A program made the translations under genes and the position numbers. From the NCBI RefSeq assembly GCF_000006565.2, contig NC_031479.1:3188289-3252288 (forward strand): a stretch of 64,000 nucleotides of DNA, written 5' to 3'. This DNA is from Toxoplasma gondii ME49. Lineage: Eukaryota; Apicomplexa; Conoidasida; Eucoccidiorida; Sarcocystidae. Under the pieces are notes generated by a model. It was not told where the DNA came from. It ran no database searches and was given only the letters and a program-made list of their open reading frames with translations. Shown piece by piece: positions 41,501 to 53,900 of this stretch. The stretch's first letter is position 1. The number at the start of each line of letters is the position of its first letter.

Positions 41501-43945
41501 ACAGGAAGACAACCAAGAAGAGACTGCGGGCGACGACGAAGGCTTTCAGCTGGTCAAGAGCAAACGCAGAGAGCAGCAGGAGAAACGAAAGAAAGCTGAA
41601 CACCAACAGCGAGGCTCAGATCGAGGCGCGGCAGCCAAGGCCACACCTTTCAGTTCTCCCGCCGCTCCGGGTTCCGCGCGGTCGAATTCGCGCCGGGAAA
41701 AGGGACAGTCGGGCACCGCGGCTGGGGGCGACGCCTTGGGGCCGGCGTCGGGGACCCCAGGGGAGGCACGTGTGCCGGGTTCGACAGCCTCGAAGAGCGA
41801 GGGTCCTGTTTCCTCGCCCCGCGACCAAGGCACCGGGGCGGAAAGGACTGAACCGGACGACAGCGGCGCGTCCGGCCGAGGCCCAAGACACGAGGGCGGC
41901 GGACGAAGGCCGTCTGCGTCTCCGCGCGGAGGAGGGCGAGGGGGGGCGCAGCAGAGAGGCGAGGGGCGCAAAGAGTTCCCCGGCAAAGGCCTGCGAACGG
42001 AGGTTGCCTTGACTGCCTCGTCGACGATGGAAGTCTCCACTGTCTCCTCGGAGGTGACGTCGAGCGTCGCGGACCACCGGACTCGACAGCGTGGCCAAGA
42101 GGAGAAGAAAACAGAAGATGGCGAGGCGGAGAAAAAGGAACTGACCTCGGCGTCGGGCCTCCTCCCTCTCCCTGGTGGGGGGTCACAAGGTGGCGGCCGT
42201 GGCCAACACGGTCGCGGAAGTGGGAAGGGGTGTCAAGACTCCGGCGACGCGCATGCGTACCCTGGGGAAGGTAGAGCAAGCGAGAAGAGCGACCGCGGCG
42301 AGGGCTCGGGCTTCTCCAGAGGCGCAGGAGCCGGGAGCAGCCGCGAAGACGGGGCCCACGGCACCGGCGAGAAAGGAAGAGAGCGACGAGGTTCGTCGGG
42401 GAGAGGCGCTGACCGGCGCGTCGGCGGGCACATGGAGGAGAAGCGGCGTCCAGAAAGCCCCGCCGAGGTGGAAGGCGGGAGCCAACGCCAGGCGCACAGC
42501 GCCCCGACGAATGTAGGAGATCCGTGGTATGCGTCTCAGGATCTCGACGCCGCGAACGCCATGTCCCATAGGTTGTCATCCGACCCGTCGCAGTCGGCCG
42601 TTTCGGATCCACAGGGTACGGACCTCATGATACCCTCGGGCCCCACGGGCCACCAGGGGAACGCTGGAGCCCAGGGAGCCGACCGCGAGCGAGCGGGCGC
42701 GTCCCCTTCGGCGGGGGCGGCACCTGCCCCTCCAACCTACTCCCTCTGGTCATCGAATTTCAACCAGCCAGCGACGGCCTCTTCGCGTGTCGCCCCAGAG
42801 ACCATCGCCGCTATCTGGGCCCGTGACCCGGGTTCCGGCCCGACCGCGGTCGGAGGCGCCCCCAGAGGAGCCCGGCTCCCCGCCGGCCCAGGTGGGGCTC
42901 CGGCAGACATGGCGGGACTCGCTTCACACCACCCGATGACCCCAGTTGGTAAGTTCAGGCCTGGGCGCTTTGGGGGGGATGACTTAAAATTGATGCTGAA
43001 TGCTTGGGCGTCTGTCGCCTGCGACGCTGATGGCACTGGGAATGAGCACGAAGGGGAAGAATGCGGGCAGCGTGCCCTCATGGTCATTTGTCCAGAGACT
43101 TGGCACAGTTTCAATTTCGGTGTGCATTCACCTTCTGTCATTGCTGCGCCCTTCGCTTCCTGGAAACAAAAAGCAGCTTCTCACTTCTTCCTCAGACGAC
43201 ATGTCTTCGCCGACTCATCAAGGTGGAGTCGGTCGGATTTCTGTGTGTCTCTGCCGCGCTCGTCCTCGCGTGGCTGCAGTGTTGCCGCCGGTCTCGGGTT
43301 CCTTGTTTTCTCGAACGCAAACGAATCACCAAGGGAAGAGATTTCTTTTCGACTCACCTGCGCGTGGATCGACGCCAGTTTCTCCGAAAAAGAAAACAGC
43401 CTCTGTCTGGTGCCACTCTGTACCAACCGGTCTAAATTCGTGATGCCTCCTGTGCTCTGCATGCATCCGGAGTCTCTGTGTCGGGTTTGCGTCGGTTCCC
43501 TTCTCAGGCATGCCGCTGTCGCCGCACCACCAGGGTGCCCCCGGGGCTCCGTTCCATGCAGGCGGGGGCCAACAGTCCCCTGGGCCTTTGGGGCCCTTGC
43601 ACTTCCAGTGCCCGCCGATCCACTCATCGCTGCAGGGCAGCCGGGGGAGTGGCGGGCCTGGGTCTCCTGACGCCTCCGGCTCGCTCTGCGCCTCACAGCC
43701 CCAGCTCTTAGGTCACGGAGCTTCCTCGCACCGCGTTCCTCCCTCGCATCTTCTCCACGCTTCGCAGCATCTCATGCACACTCCAGGTATGCAGAAACAG
43801 AAGGGGCCTTCTCACAACAGACAGACGGCACCAACGTTCATCTGCAACATGGCGTCTGTCTGTATAGCCCCTGAGAGGGCAGAGAGTCTCCCCTTGGCAT
43901 CTCGTGTCTGGACACAAACAAGAACATATATAAGAGAACATATCG

Positions 43946-43995
<50 letters not shown>

Positions 43996-44022
43996 GTATA
44001 TATATATATGTATATATATATG

Positions 44023-44059
<37 letters not shown>

Positions 44060-44988
44060 GTGTATGTTTGCATGTATCGATGTATGTGTTCTGTGTCGGG
44101 TAGGTGCCTTGGTGCGACCAAGCTTTTTTCGTTCAGGCAGCTCTCCTCTCTTGATTTCGAACTTATTCGTGTCAGTTGTTTCACCATGCCTTTTGGTTGG
44201 CACACACCGTGACGTCGAGCTCTTTCGTGGCTGTTGTTCCAGGCGCGGCAGCAGCGACGCTGTTCCAGCCAGGGTGCTACGGAGCACCTGGTGGGGGCCA
44301 ATTACCCCCGGGGGCGCCTCGGATGCCTGCGCAGCGGAACGTGACGTCGCCGCTGACGGGAGGGCCCCAGTCGCTGTCGAAGAACGAGATGCTGGCGCCT
44401 CCTCTCCTCCCGGGGCGAACTGCGCCGGGGCTCGTGACTTTGGCTCCGGGCCAGGGAAGTGCGTCGCCTGGGGCTGCAAGCAGCTCGCCGAGACTCGACT
44501 TGTACGACCCGCGGAACCCTCTGTCCGGTCCCTCGTTCTCGCCGGTCCCCGGAGTGTCTGCCCCAGGAGCTCACCCCGGCGTCGTCGCGGGAGCACACTC
44601 GTCTTCCTACGTGGTGCCTGAGGCTGGGCACCAACTCCTCCCAGGCTTCGCGCACCCGCAGGGCGCGGCCTTCTCGCCCTCGCTGAGCCACGACGGTGCC
44701 CCCTCGCCTGCCCCTGGGGCTCCAGGCAGCGGCCGGGCAGCGGGCCAGGCGCTCTGGGTGCCGGGGGGGCCAGCGCCTCAGGGCTCCGCCTTCGTCCCGT
44801 CCGCCCCCGGGCACCACCAGCAGGGTCGGGGACACAGCATCGGCCGAGGCAACGACATGCTCGCGCCCCAGGGTTTCGGCTCCTTCATCGCTGCCCAAGG
44901 CGGTCGGAATGGCGCCCAGCGCTTCGGTGCCATGGGCGCCGGCCAGCCTGGCGCTGGAGCCCCGGGAGGCGGCGAGTTCTACATGTGA
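32565..44988 (+). CDS. Very large disordered Gly/Pro/Ala-rich protein (2799 aa), possibly PRRC2/BAT2-like
   Basis: Nine exons join in frame: 32565-32702, 33282-33633, 33999-34253, 34685-34876, 35493-37769, 38305-38477, 38961-42948, 43508-43786 and 44243-44988. The product is almost wholly low-complexity Gly, Pro, Ala, Arg and Ser. Recognisable pieces are an N-terminal block with [17 protein letters not shown] and [10 protein letters not shown], an acidic [14 protein letters not shown] near residue 413, a charged coiled-coil-like stretch at about 611-665 ([20 protein letters not shown]) and [20 protein letters not shown] near 1985. The order acidic WADEE block, Arg/Glu helix, then EGFxxVxxKxRR recalls animal PRRC2/BAT2 and plant MOS1, translation and RNA-granule scaffolds. 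That resemblance is my inference and could be compositional. There is no signal peptide or membrane segment. The ATG has G at +4. A short alternative exon near 33797-33888 ([14 protein letters not shown]) is possible but would require introns of only about 110 bp. Confidence 0.8.
43946..44062. repeat. Long TA/TGTATA microsatellite in the last intron of the disordered-protein gene
   Basis: About 117 bp of TA dinucleotides interrupted by TG every 8-18 bp. It lies in the intron between 43787 and 44242 and is the longest microsatellite in the window. Confidence 0.95.
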
Positions 44989-46110
44989 CTGGATGCCCAT
45001 CCTGGAGATAAGAGACGAAACGGACCCCCCCTCCCCCCCTCAACAGCGACAGGGCCAGCGAGAGACGCAGCGCGAGGAAAGAGGAGGGGGAGAGAGGGGA
45101 GAGGACCGGAAGACGAAACGCGACCGGAGAGAAGAAATCAAGAGGAAAGAGAAGGAGAGGATAATGAGTGAGAGGAAGAAAGAGGATAGAAGAAAGGAGC
45201 GAACAGGAGGGGCATGAACAAACGAGGAGACTGCTCGGCAAGTGAACAAGGAAGGAAAACGGGAAGCGACTTGTGGACGAAATCTCCGAGGGAGAGACCG
45301 AAGGACATCTGAAGAATGCACAGGCAGAACCACGCGCACAGAAGTGCCACCCTTGTGCGCAGCGATACGAACGAAGCAGACCAACCGTGCAGGCCGCCAA
45401 GGGTGCGGTGCGGTGAAAAGCGGATCAAGAGAAGACAGTCGCACAGTGGAGAGTTCGCGAAACAAACAGGACGCGTGAGAGTCGCCAATGCGATGGAGAC
45501 CAACAGAGGGGTTTGAGGAGAGTAGGAAAGCAATGAGTCAGATGCAACCGGTGTGACAGTGATGCGTTTTAACAGAGCGGGGGAGGGGGGAGGAGCACTC
45601 ACAGCTACCGTAGCGAGAGAGGCCGCGATGCCGAACAGGGGCGAATGTGCAGAGAGCTGCAGTGAGAATATAACTCGATTAGATGAAAAAAGGGAAAACA
45701 GTGGAGACAGATGTGTATGTCAGATGCGTATGAATAAGCACTGTTGCATGCGTGTCTCCGCAGCCGCCCCTTCAAACGCAGAGCCGTCTGCATGTCTCTA
45801 CGGGTGGGTGGAGGTCTGCAAGGGACTGAAGAAAAGAAGAAATGTGAAAAAACAGAGATGGGCCTTGAACCGCTGACGACGATCGTTAGCTCTGGCCGAC
45901 TGGCGAGTCGTGAAGAGTGCGGGGAGGACGCTTTCTGTCCCTCACCGGAGCTTTTTCTGTTTCGAGACCACCGTGTGTTCCGTGCTCCTCGAGTTTGTGT
46001 CTTTTGTGGTCCAGTGTCATGCTTTCCAAACAAAATCTTCAAAGCCGCTTCTAGGCACACCCCGAAAACGATCGCAAGCGAGCAAGAGACGCTGAACCCA
46101 GTAGAGAACG

Positions 46111-46218
46111 CATGCAACAGAAAGAGAGTCGTGCGACATCGAGTAAACGCATCTGAAAACATGCAACAGAAAGAGAATCGATGCCACAGAAATAGAATAC
46201 ATGCAGCAGAAACAGAAA
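46111..46218. repeat. Degenerate CATGCAACAGAAAGAGA repeat
   Basis: A copy at 46111-46127 is followed by three copies with a 20-bp period starting near 46160, 46180 and 46200. They decay from CATGCAACAGAAAGAGAAT to GATGCCACAGAAATAGAA and CATGCAGCAGAAACAGAAA. No function is evident. Confidence 0.75.
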
Positions 46219-46408
46219 ACTCAGAAGCCAGGTTCTAGATCGAACCCACGAGACCCTACGAGTGGCACCTGAAATTCGACGCGAGCAGCTTCACTTTCCT
46301 CTCACTACTTCATCTTGGTTACTAACAGCAGGACCGATTAGCAGCGGCCGAGATGCCGCAAAAGCTCTGTGATCCTGGACATTGCTTTGTTCGCATAAAT
46401 AATATTTA

Positions 46409-46411
<3 letters not shown>

Positions 46412-46448
<37 letters not shown>

Positions 46449-46515
46449 AACATCTAGAAACGCATACCTGGATATATATATATATATATCCTGTATAGAG
46501 TCACGCAAGTTGAGG

Positions 46516-46551
<36 letters not shown>
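46412..46551. repeat. Cluster of three TA microsatellites
   Basis: Pure TA runs lie at about 46412-46446, 46472-46489 and 46519-46551, separated by short unique spacers. They are intergenic, downstream of the disordered-protein gene. Confidence 0.9.
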
Positions 46552-46552
<1 letters not shown>

Positions 46553-47234
46553 GTATATGACTGCATATAAGTATCTATATATATAGTGTATGTGTTAGTC
46601 ATATGCAGTTTTAAGGAAGTCAGTGCTGGAAGGAAGCGGCACGGTTGCCAAACAGATCGTTCTGTTGAGAAGCACAGAGGCCACTGCATATGCTTTTCAG
46701 AGCCACACTGCGGAGCCTACCAAGCGCGTTCACAAATGTGTAGAGGTAGAAGGAGGTCGAGTTATGTATGGATACGCCCGTAGCGAGATGAAGATGAGGA
46801 AACTGCTGCTGAAAAGGTCGACTTTTGTCGCGCAGATAGCCACGTGTGTAAGAGAGCTACCTGTTTTAGAGCCTGAACACAAAGTTTTTCCCGCAACATG
46901 TTGTCTTCTTGGAGTTCCCGAAACAATCTTCTGTTGCCTTTCCGAAAATGCTTTCTTTCACGCATTTACTCCTGTGACGACGTCTTCGCGGTCACGAGGG
47001 GGATCCTCTGTCTGCAAAGCAACCTTCCTCTTTTCAGCAAGCGGAACGTAGCGATTGACCCTTTGCTTTTCCCATTTCTGCATCTGTTGCCCGTAGGTTG
47101 ATACTCCTTCCCCCACCATAAGATCTGACTGCTCTCTTTTGCGCAAGGAAACAAATCTATGAAAAAGCGAAAGTGCAGTCACTCCAAGCAAACTGGTCCC
47201 GACTCAGCGTGCTGCGCCGAACGAATACTTTTTT

Positions 47235-47242
47235 TGCATGCA
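47235..47242. promoter_or_regulatory. TGCATGCA palindrome upstream of CIAO1
   Basis: A perfect TGCATGCA lies about 1 kb upstream of the CIAO1 ATG, after a T run and before CAGCCCCCCTGCG. GCATGC-core elements bound by AP2-family factors are known in Toxoplasma and Plasmodium promoters. Similar octamers also occur by chance elsewhere in this window, including introns, so the assignment rests on position alone. Confidence 0.25.
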
Positions 47243-48245
47243 GCCCCCCTGCGCCCTTCGACCGAGAAGTTGAGTTTCGAGTTGAAAGCGCGGATGGAAA
47301 ACAGACAAAGAATGTTTAGTGAGTTGACTTCGAGGTGATACTCTCTTCCTCAAACTTTCCAATTCCCCTCCTCATTTCTTTGCCCTTCCGTTAAATCCAG
47401 GAAAACCTGCTAGTCCAGAGCAGCGGCACGGGCTTGAGCAAGAGCGCGAAAACGGATGGCTTGGTTGCCCCTGAGAGGAGCGAAAGTCGACTTTTTCTCG
47501 CGTTTTTTTGCTGGCTTCTCCTTCTCCATTTGCGTGGAAGGAGATGTCTTTTGTGTCCGTGTAGAGTTCGTTCAAGCGAGAAACCGGAGTCAAAGCAGGA
47601 AGGGAAAAGTCGCATGCAGCAAAAATCGACGGAAAACGTTTTTTTCGAAGTGTTTCACGCCTTTGTCTCCCTTTCGTCTGCCCCTTCAGAACAGATTTTC
47701 TTGCCTGTTTTTCCTCCGTCCCCGTCTGTCTTTTCTGTCCCTCCAATTTCTTCGGCAGAGGGCGAGGCCCGAGTGACATCGCATGGAGAGACGAGACACG
47801 GCAACGCTTCAGAGTGTGCTCTTTTCTTTATTTTTTTCTCCTTCGTCAACTCCTAACTCTCTTTCTTGCTCTTTTTTGCCACTCTTACTCCTTTTCAAAC
47901 CTCCTGGCGAAGCTGCTCTTCCCCCGCGAGTCTCCCTCTGTCATCTGGTCCTTCTGTACCGAGTGTAAAAGAACTTTGAATCACTTCGGCCTTTTTTCGA
48001 CACACCGATCTCTTGCCCGTCGTCTCTCTTTCCTTCTCTTCTTGTTCAAGTGGTTTCTATCGCGCTAGGGTCCGCCGTTCTTTCTCTTCGTCTCCGATTC
48101 TCCCATCTCCCGTCACCTCTGCGGCTTGAGAACCTGTCCTGGCCCAGTTCCCCGTTGAAGTCGTGAATGCATGAACAGACTTCCACGGACCGCGTGAGAG
48201 ACACAGGACTCTTCTCTGGACTTCCAAAACGCTGTTCGCCTCCAC

Positions 48246-50919
48246 ATGCCTACCACTTGGCGTCTCCGCCGCGTTGCTCGCTTTCGGGCGCACGTAGGCT
48301 GCGCCTGGGGCGCGGCCTGGCGCCCGGACGGGGGTCTCCTCGCCACTTGCGGCTCCGACAGGCGCATTTGTCTTTGGGCTCCAGACCAGCTCTCTGCGGC
48401 GCCCGATGCCGGCGGAAGCCTGGCGGGGGGCAGAGCAGAGTTGGCCGACGCCGCTCCTCGCGGAACCGCCTCTTCAGCTCCGACAAACAACCCAGAAGGC
48501 AACGCAGCCAGGCAGCCAGAAAATCATGTAAAAGGAGGCCCAGACAGAGACCAGGCACCCCGAGAACGGCGAGAGGAACACCCTACAGACGGTGGAAATC
48601 CGACGAAAGGGGATGGCCCACACAAGGAGAATCGAGGGGAAACACAAGGAACGCGAGAGCGAGGAAACCGCATGTCGCGCTCCGGTGGCGCAGAGAAGAC
48701 TCCTGGAGAGAACGGGAGACTGCGCAAATCCGAGTATCCTTCGTGGACGCTGATTGTAAGGCCTGAATGCAACATCCTAGACAGGTGTTTAGACCCAATA
48801 TGAATTGATGAGAAGCGCCGATTCCATGTGATGCGCGCCACTCTTGCCTCTGAGCGCTGCCTGTGGCGTCATACAGGCATTCAGAACACTGTTCACAGTG
48901 ATTTTTTTTTCTTGGGACAACGCCCTGCCTTTCACATCTCACGAAACGGACAAGTTGTTGCACCAATGACGAAAGCCCGCGGTAGGGTGGGGTGTCGAAA
49001 GAAGCGCGGGAGAAGCTTTGTTGGTTCCTCCTCCCTGCCGGTGCCCCCTCGACGCTCTGCCCTCGCTCGCATGCGTTTTTCTCGAGCTCTTAACAGTTCA
49101 CAGTGTAGTCAATGGAAAAATGCGACTCTCTGGGTACAGAGCGTGACCTTCTTCTACAGTGCTGCAGGAGTGTCAGTTTATGTGGATCATGCGTCGGAGG
49201 CGACAGACTAGCTCCTAGCTTATCCTGGAGAACGAACGGAATCTACGCTTACTCTAAACAGGCGTTGCGAATGACTACAGCGTCCAAGCAAACACGCCTA
49301 CCGGTGGGATACTCCGGAGTATACACGGCGGCGACTTGCGCGCAGCGTTATCCTCAATCCTGAACCGACGAAAGACGTCTATTCGACATCTCTCTTCCTC
49401 CGGTGTACTCTGTGGCTTTCTGACCCTCTTTGTCGACTTCGGTTCTCTCTTCAGAGCGTGATTGACGCGTCGGCGACCCACACACGCACAGTCAGAAGTG
49501 TCTCCTTTTCCCCAGACGGCTTCTGGCTCGCGGCAGCCTCTTTCGATGCAACTGTCTCCGTTTGGTGCTCCCATGTAGCCGGCGTCTCTCGAACGCCTTC
49601 TCGCTTTACGCAAGTTCAAGTCCTCGAAGGCCCTGAACACGAGGTAAACCGGGAGTGGAACAGACGCGTTGACACTGGAGAAAAGGCGCGGGAGAGACAG
49701 AAAGGAAAGCGAGCTGACGAGGGCGTTCGAAAGGCAAGGTTCGTAGGGAGACGGATGTCTAGAGTTGCAGAGGCCGAAACGAAGCTCCAGTGTCTTCTCT
49801 CGTCATCGGACCCTTTGTATGACGCAAAAGGACATGCGTGTGTCTCTCTCACGGCGGAAGTCGCATTCGCGACTGCGAACCGGAAGGCCGAACAAACTGA
49901 AAGAGGGAAGAAAGAGGAGATCGAGACACAGGACGAGACACAGAAAGCGAAAACAGAAACGCAGAGCAGACCAGAAGGACCCTGCGTTTGGTTTTCTTCT
50001 GAGTGGTTCTTCCGTTCCCGGTGGCTCATGTGATACGCGTTGGAGGCGTAGCCTCTTGCCCTGTGAGACTCGACATTTTGTGACGCTCGCGCTGTCGAAA
50101 GCACCACGGAGTTCCTGTCGTTTTCATCGCGGCAAACAAGCGGTTCTCTGTCCTCTCTCCGCCGTTCTTTCCCTCCCGGCCTCTGCTTCTTCTTCCCCCT
50201 TCCAACACAGTGTGCGTTTTTTTCGTCTTCAGTTCTCCACTGCCGCCTGCACGTTCACGGCTTTTCTTCTCGCTTTTTGCTGCTGTCGCGTTCGCCAGGT
50301 CAAATGCGTCGCGTGGAGCCGAACGGGGCGGTACCTTGCCACTTGCAGTCGAGATAAAACGGTCTGGATTTTCGAGAGCAGCGCGGAAGACCGAGAAGAG
50401 GTCGAGGCGTTTGCGGCTTCGCTGCGTCAAGGCCAGAGAACGCGAGGCTCTCGGCGACTCCAGCGGTCTCTCGGAGACGCTGCAGACGGAAGCAGTTGGC
50501 CCGCGGAAACACTTGAAGAAGATGGCCGTTGGGATGCGGCGCAGAACGAGCGCGATTTGTTTCTCGAAGAAAGACGCAGAGACTGGCCGCCGCCCTACGA
50601 GCTCGACGTCAACATGGGAGACGACGGTTGCTTCTTCGTCGCTGCCGTTCTCAGTGGACATGCCCAGGGTACGCGAAGGAATGCGGCGCTCATGTGGGTT
50701 GAGGCTCTGTGAACAACGTGACGACGAAGCGAGTAGTTGGGATCTGACACATGAGAAAACCAACGCTGGAGATACACATGCGGCCTCCACTGAGGTCTGG
50801 GTTCTCTGAATATATCCGACAGATGATCTCTCATTGGCCGCATAGCCTCCGTACACAGTTATCCATGTAGAGGAATTCACATACATATCCAGATGTATCT
50901 GCATATATCTGCATATATC

Positions 50920-50956
<37 letters not shown>

Positions 50957-53900
50957 ATATATATACAAACACATTTATATGTATATATATATATGTATAT
51001 TTCTGTATGTAGAATGACAGGTTTATAGGCCACAGCCACCGAGGTAGGATTAGGGGATGGGAGCGTTTTTGTGGGCGTTTCGAGACAGAGTGCGTTGTTA
51101 CAAAAACGACAGTAAACAACCATTCCGAGGCATGAGTCAAGGAATGCACGGGCGAGTCTCTGAGTGTCTGTGAGACCGTGTCTCGATTCGCGCTGTACGC
51201 AAAAACGCTTCTGCAACTATTCTGTCTCGCTTTCGCCTTTTCCGCTGTGAACGTCAGCCTGGGGACTTGCTCTGTGTGTGGCACAAGCGTTTCGTCTGTC
51301 TGTTCGTTTCCTTCTTCTCGCTTTTCTTTCTGATGATTCGTAAAGGTTGCCTTCGACATTCCACAGTTTCTCCCTTTTACCATGTGAGCGTGTTCAGACG
51401 TGAAAGCCGTGAGGTGGCATCCGCGAGAAGATCTTTGCATTTCTGCTTCCTACGACGATACCTTTCGCGTCTGGGGTCTCCAAGGTGGAGCTGGCGCTGA
51501 GTGGTAAGGTTCCCGCCAGGGCCGCAAGAATTTTTTTTTTCAAAGCATCTTAGGGGAATTTGGAGTCTTTCCTGGCAAGACACCCAATCCGTTTCTCTCT
51601 TTTCGTCTGCCTCCTGTTTCTGTGTCTGCCTCCTGTTTTCTTGTTTGCCCGTTCATCTAGCGTCATGTGCTCCTCTCTCTCTATTTCGCCTCTCATCTTT
51701 CTCGATCCCTTCCACGGGTCGTGCTCTGTCTCTCTCATCCTTGCTCACATACTCACATTCAAATGGTTCGAACAACCCTGCAACTACAGATGCCGCGCTG
51801 AAAGCTGTTTTCTACTCCCCCATGTTCGTAACAGCCGCTAGATGTCTCTATCAGATGTATATGAATTAATGCTCTTAGTAGCGGCTCTTGGCGCTCCTCG
51901 CGCTCTTTATACCATCTCGCTTCATCTCTCTGGTCTGCGTCTCTCTTCCTGGGGGGTTCTCCGCCCGCCGAGTTCTTGATAATTGTTTTTGTGCGTTTCA
52001 CGGCGCGACGCGCTTGTCACTGTTTCCTTTCACGCTGTCACGCACCATCAACATTTGCATCGACAAAGCACTACGCAGAAATAACATAGTAAGTACCTGA
52101 TCAAGGCAAGAACCTGGAATGATAAAGCGCCTGCTTATAGTGGTCCGGAACATGTCTTTACTACAGAAGATAAGTGCACATGGCCTCTTATTTCTCTGCA
52201 CGTTTCCCGCTGCATCCTTCTTCCAGGGGCCTCCTGCAAGTCGTGAAGGCTCACAGCTCAACGGTGTTGTCGCTCGCGTTCGACCGCCTCGGCAGTCGCC
52301 TCGCCACCTGCTCCGACGACCGCCATCTGAAAATCTGGACTTGTAAGTGTCTCGTTTCTGTAGACTCGCGTTTTTCGTCTCGTTTCTGTGTCGTCCCGGT
52401 ATCCGTTCTGTCTCGTCTCTGCGCCCTCTTTGTCTCTTTTCTGCCATGTCTTTGTCGCCTCTCTGTGTGCTCTCCCGCGAGTTTTCCTTGGTGATTTTTC
52501 TCAACATTTCACGCGTATGCTGCTCCTTTGCTCTCCCCACACACGCATCCCCTTCTCCAAGGTCTACGTCGTTTCTTCCTCGTTCTCCTTCTCTTCCGAT
52601 TCTCCCTTACTTCATTCCCTCCTTCCCCGTCTTGTAGGTGGTTTCTGCCCTCTTGCGCGATTTCTCTGATCATCGATTCCTACACTCCCAAGGCACGTTT
52701 GTGTCCCTTTTTACGTCGACATGGTGTAGCTACGATCCTTCCGTTCGGATTACTGGAGTTTTGCGCGGAAGGTCTCTGTTTCTCCCCAGATTCAAGTTCT
52801 CCTGCGCTAGCTCAACCTAACTGACGTAGTCGGCTGTGGGGTTTGCGTCTCTCTCGCCGTCTGCTCCCTGTTCAGGCCTCAACCCGCAGCTCGCGCATGC
52901 AACCGGAGGTAGCTCTGCTGCTACGTCTCCTCGCTCGTTGCTCGCGTCTGCTTCGGCGCCCCGTTCTCGGATGCTTTCTGAAGAGCTCACGGACCAGGCC
53001 GCTTGGGGACCTCTGCTGCCGCTTGGTGAAACGCATGCGGAGAAACGCGAAGAGGGAGAAGAACTCGAGAGCGGGTCCAAAGCTTCTTGGACGTCGAGTT
53101 TTCCGACGAGCACCACGGCGACTTCGGGAAGTGTGCTCTCCTCAAGGATTTTGCCTCCATGGTATGTCACGAGTATCTTTCGCGGGGCGACCCTCGGCGA
53201 TGTGGTTGTCTCGCCTAGTCCAGCGGGTCCAGCAGACACGGAAACAGGGCCGGAAGAGACACATGGAGACAACGGAGACATCGGAGACACCCACGCAGAG
53301 ACCGCGGACAGGGGCCGAGCCCAAGGCTCCGGAGAGGTCCGCGGAGACGCAGCAGAAAGACGAAGCAACGATCGATGTCGACGCGAGAGGGAAGGAAAAC
53401 GAGATGAGAGGCAATCTGAAAGCCGTGAAGCTGAGTCCTTTGGGGCTTCCGAGAAAGAGGAAAGAACCCCACAAGCAGCGCGCAGAGAAGAAGCGGAGAA
53501 GAGTGGTTTCGTTGACAGCAGAGGAGGGGAGGGAGAAGAGGGGACTGATTTGAGTGAATCGGAATCTGACAAGGAGCGAAACGACAAAGAAGAAATACGA
53601 CAACAACAACCAGATAAATGGAGACCTGAAGCTGCGCTCTTGTCGGACATCCACACGAGACCCGTCTACTTTGTTGACTGGCATGCGACACTCGATATCA
53701 TCGTTACGGTAAGGGCGACTCGAGAGCTAGATCGGCTTTATACAGGCATACATTAAAGTCTAGAACACTGCATGCAAATTGTCTTTCTTTCCATCTCCTT
53801 CGGCTTCTTTGCCGCCAAGTGATTCCTTCTTCTTCCGCACTCTGGGCTTCCATCTCACCGACGATTTAAACACCTCTCTACGCCTGAACATATGCATACA

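Larger units (their letters stand above)
44989..48245. other. Gap between the disordered-protein gene and CIAO1
   Basis: About 3.3 kb between two plus-strand genes. The first part (45.0-45.5 kb) is purine-rich with AGGAAAGAGAAGG-type runs and is probably 3' UTR. A degenerate repeat lies at 46111-46218 and three TA runs at 46412-46551. From about 47.3 kb the plus strand becomes pyrimidine-rich, suggesting the CIAO1 promoter and 5' leader. I find no gene. Confidence 0.5.

Noticed and set aside
41650..42612. A 320-codon minus-strand frame opposite the 4-kb exon
   Set aside because: It is an antisense shadow of Gly/Arg/Pro-rich code, with no domain and no splice logic.
46230..46250. GGTTCTAGATCGAACCC, tRNA-like or palindromic
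   Set aside because: It is a short palindrome only; no cloverleaf can be folded around it.
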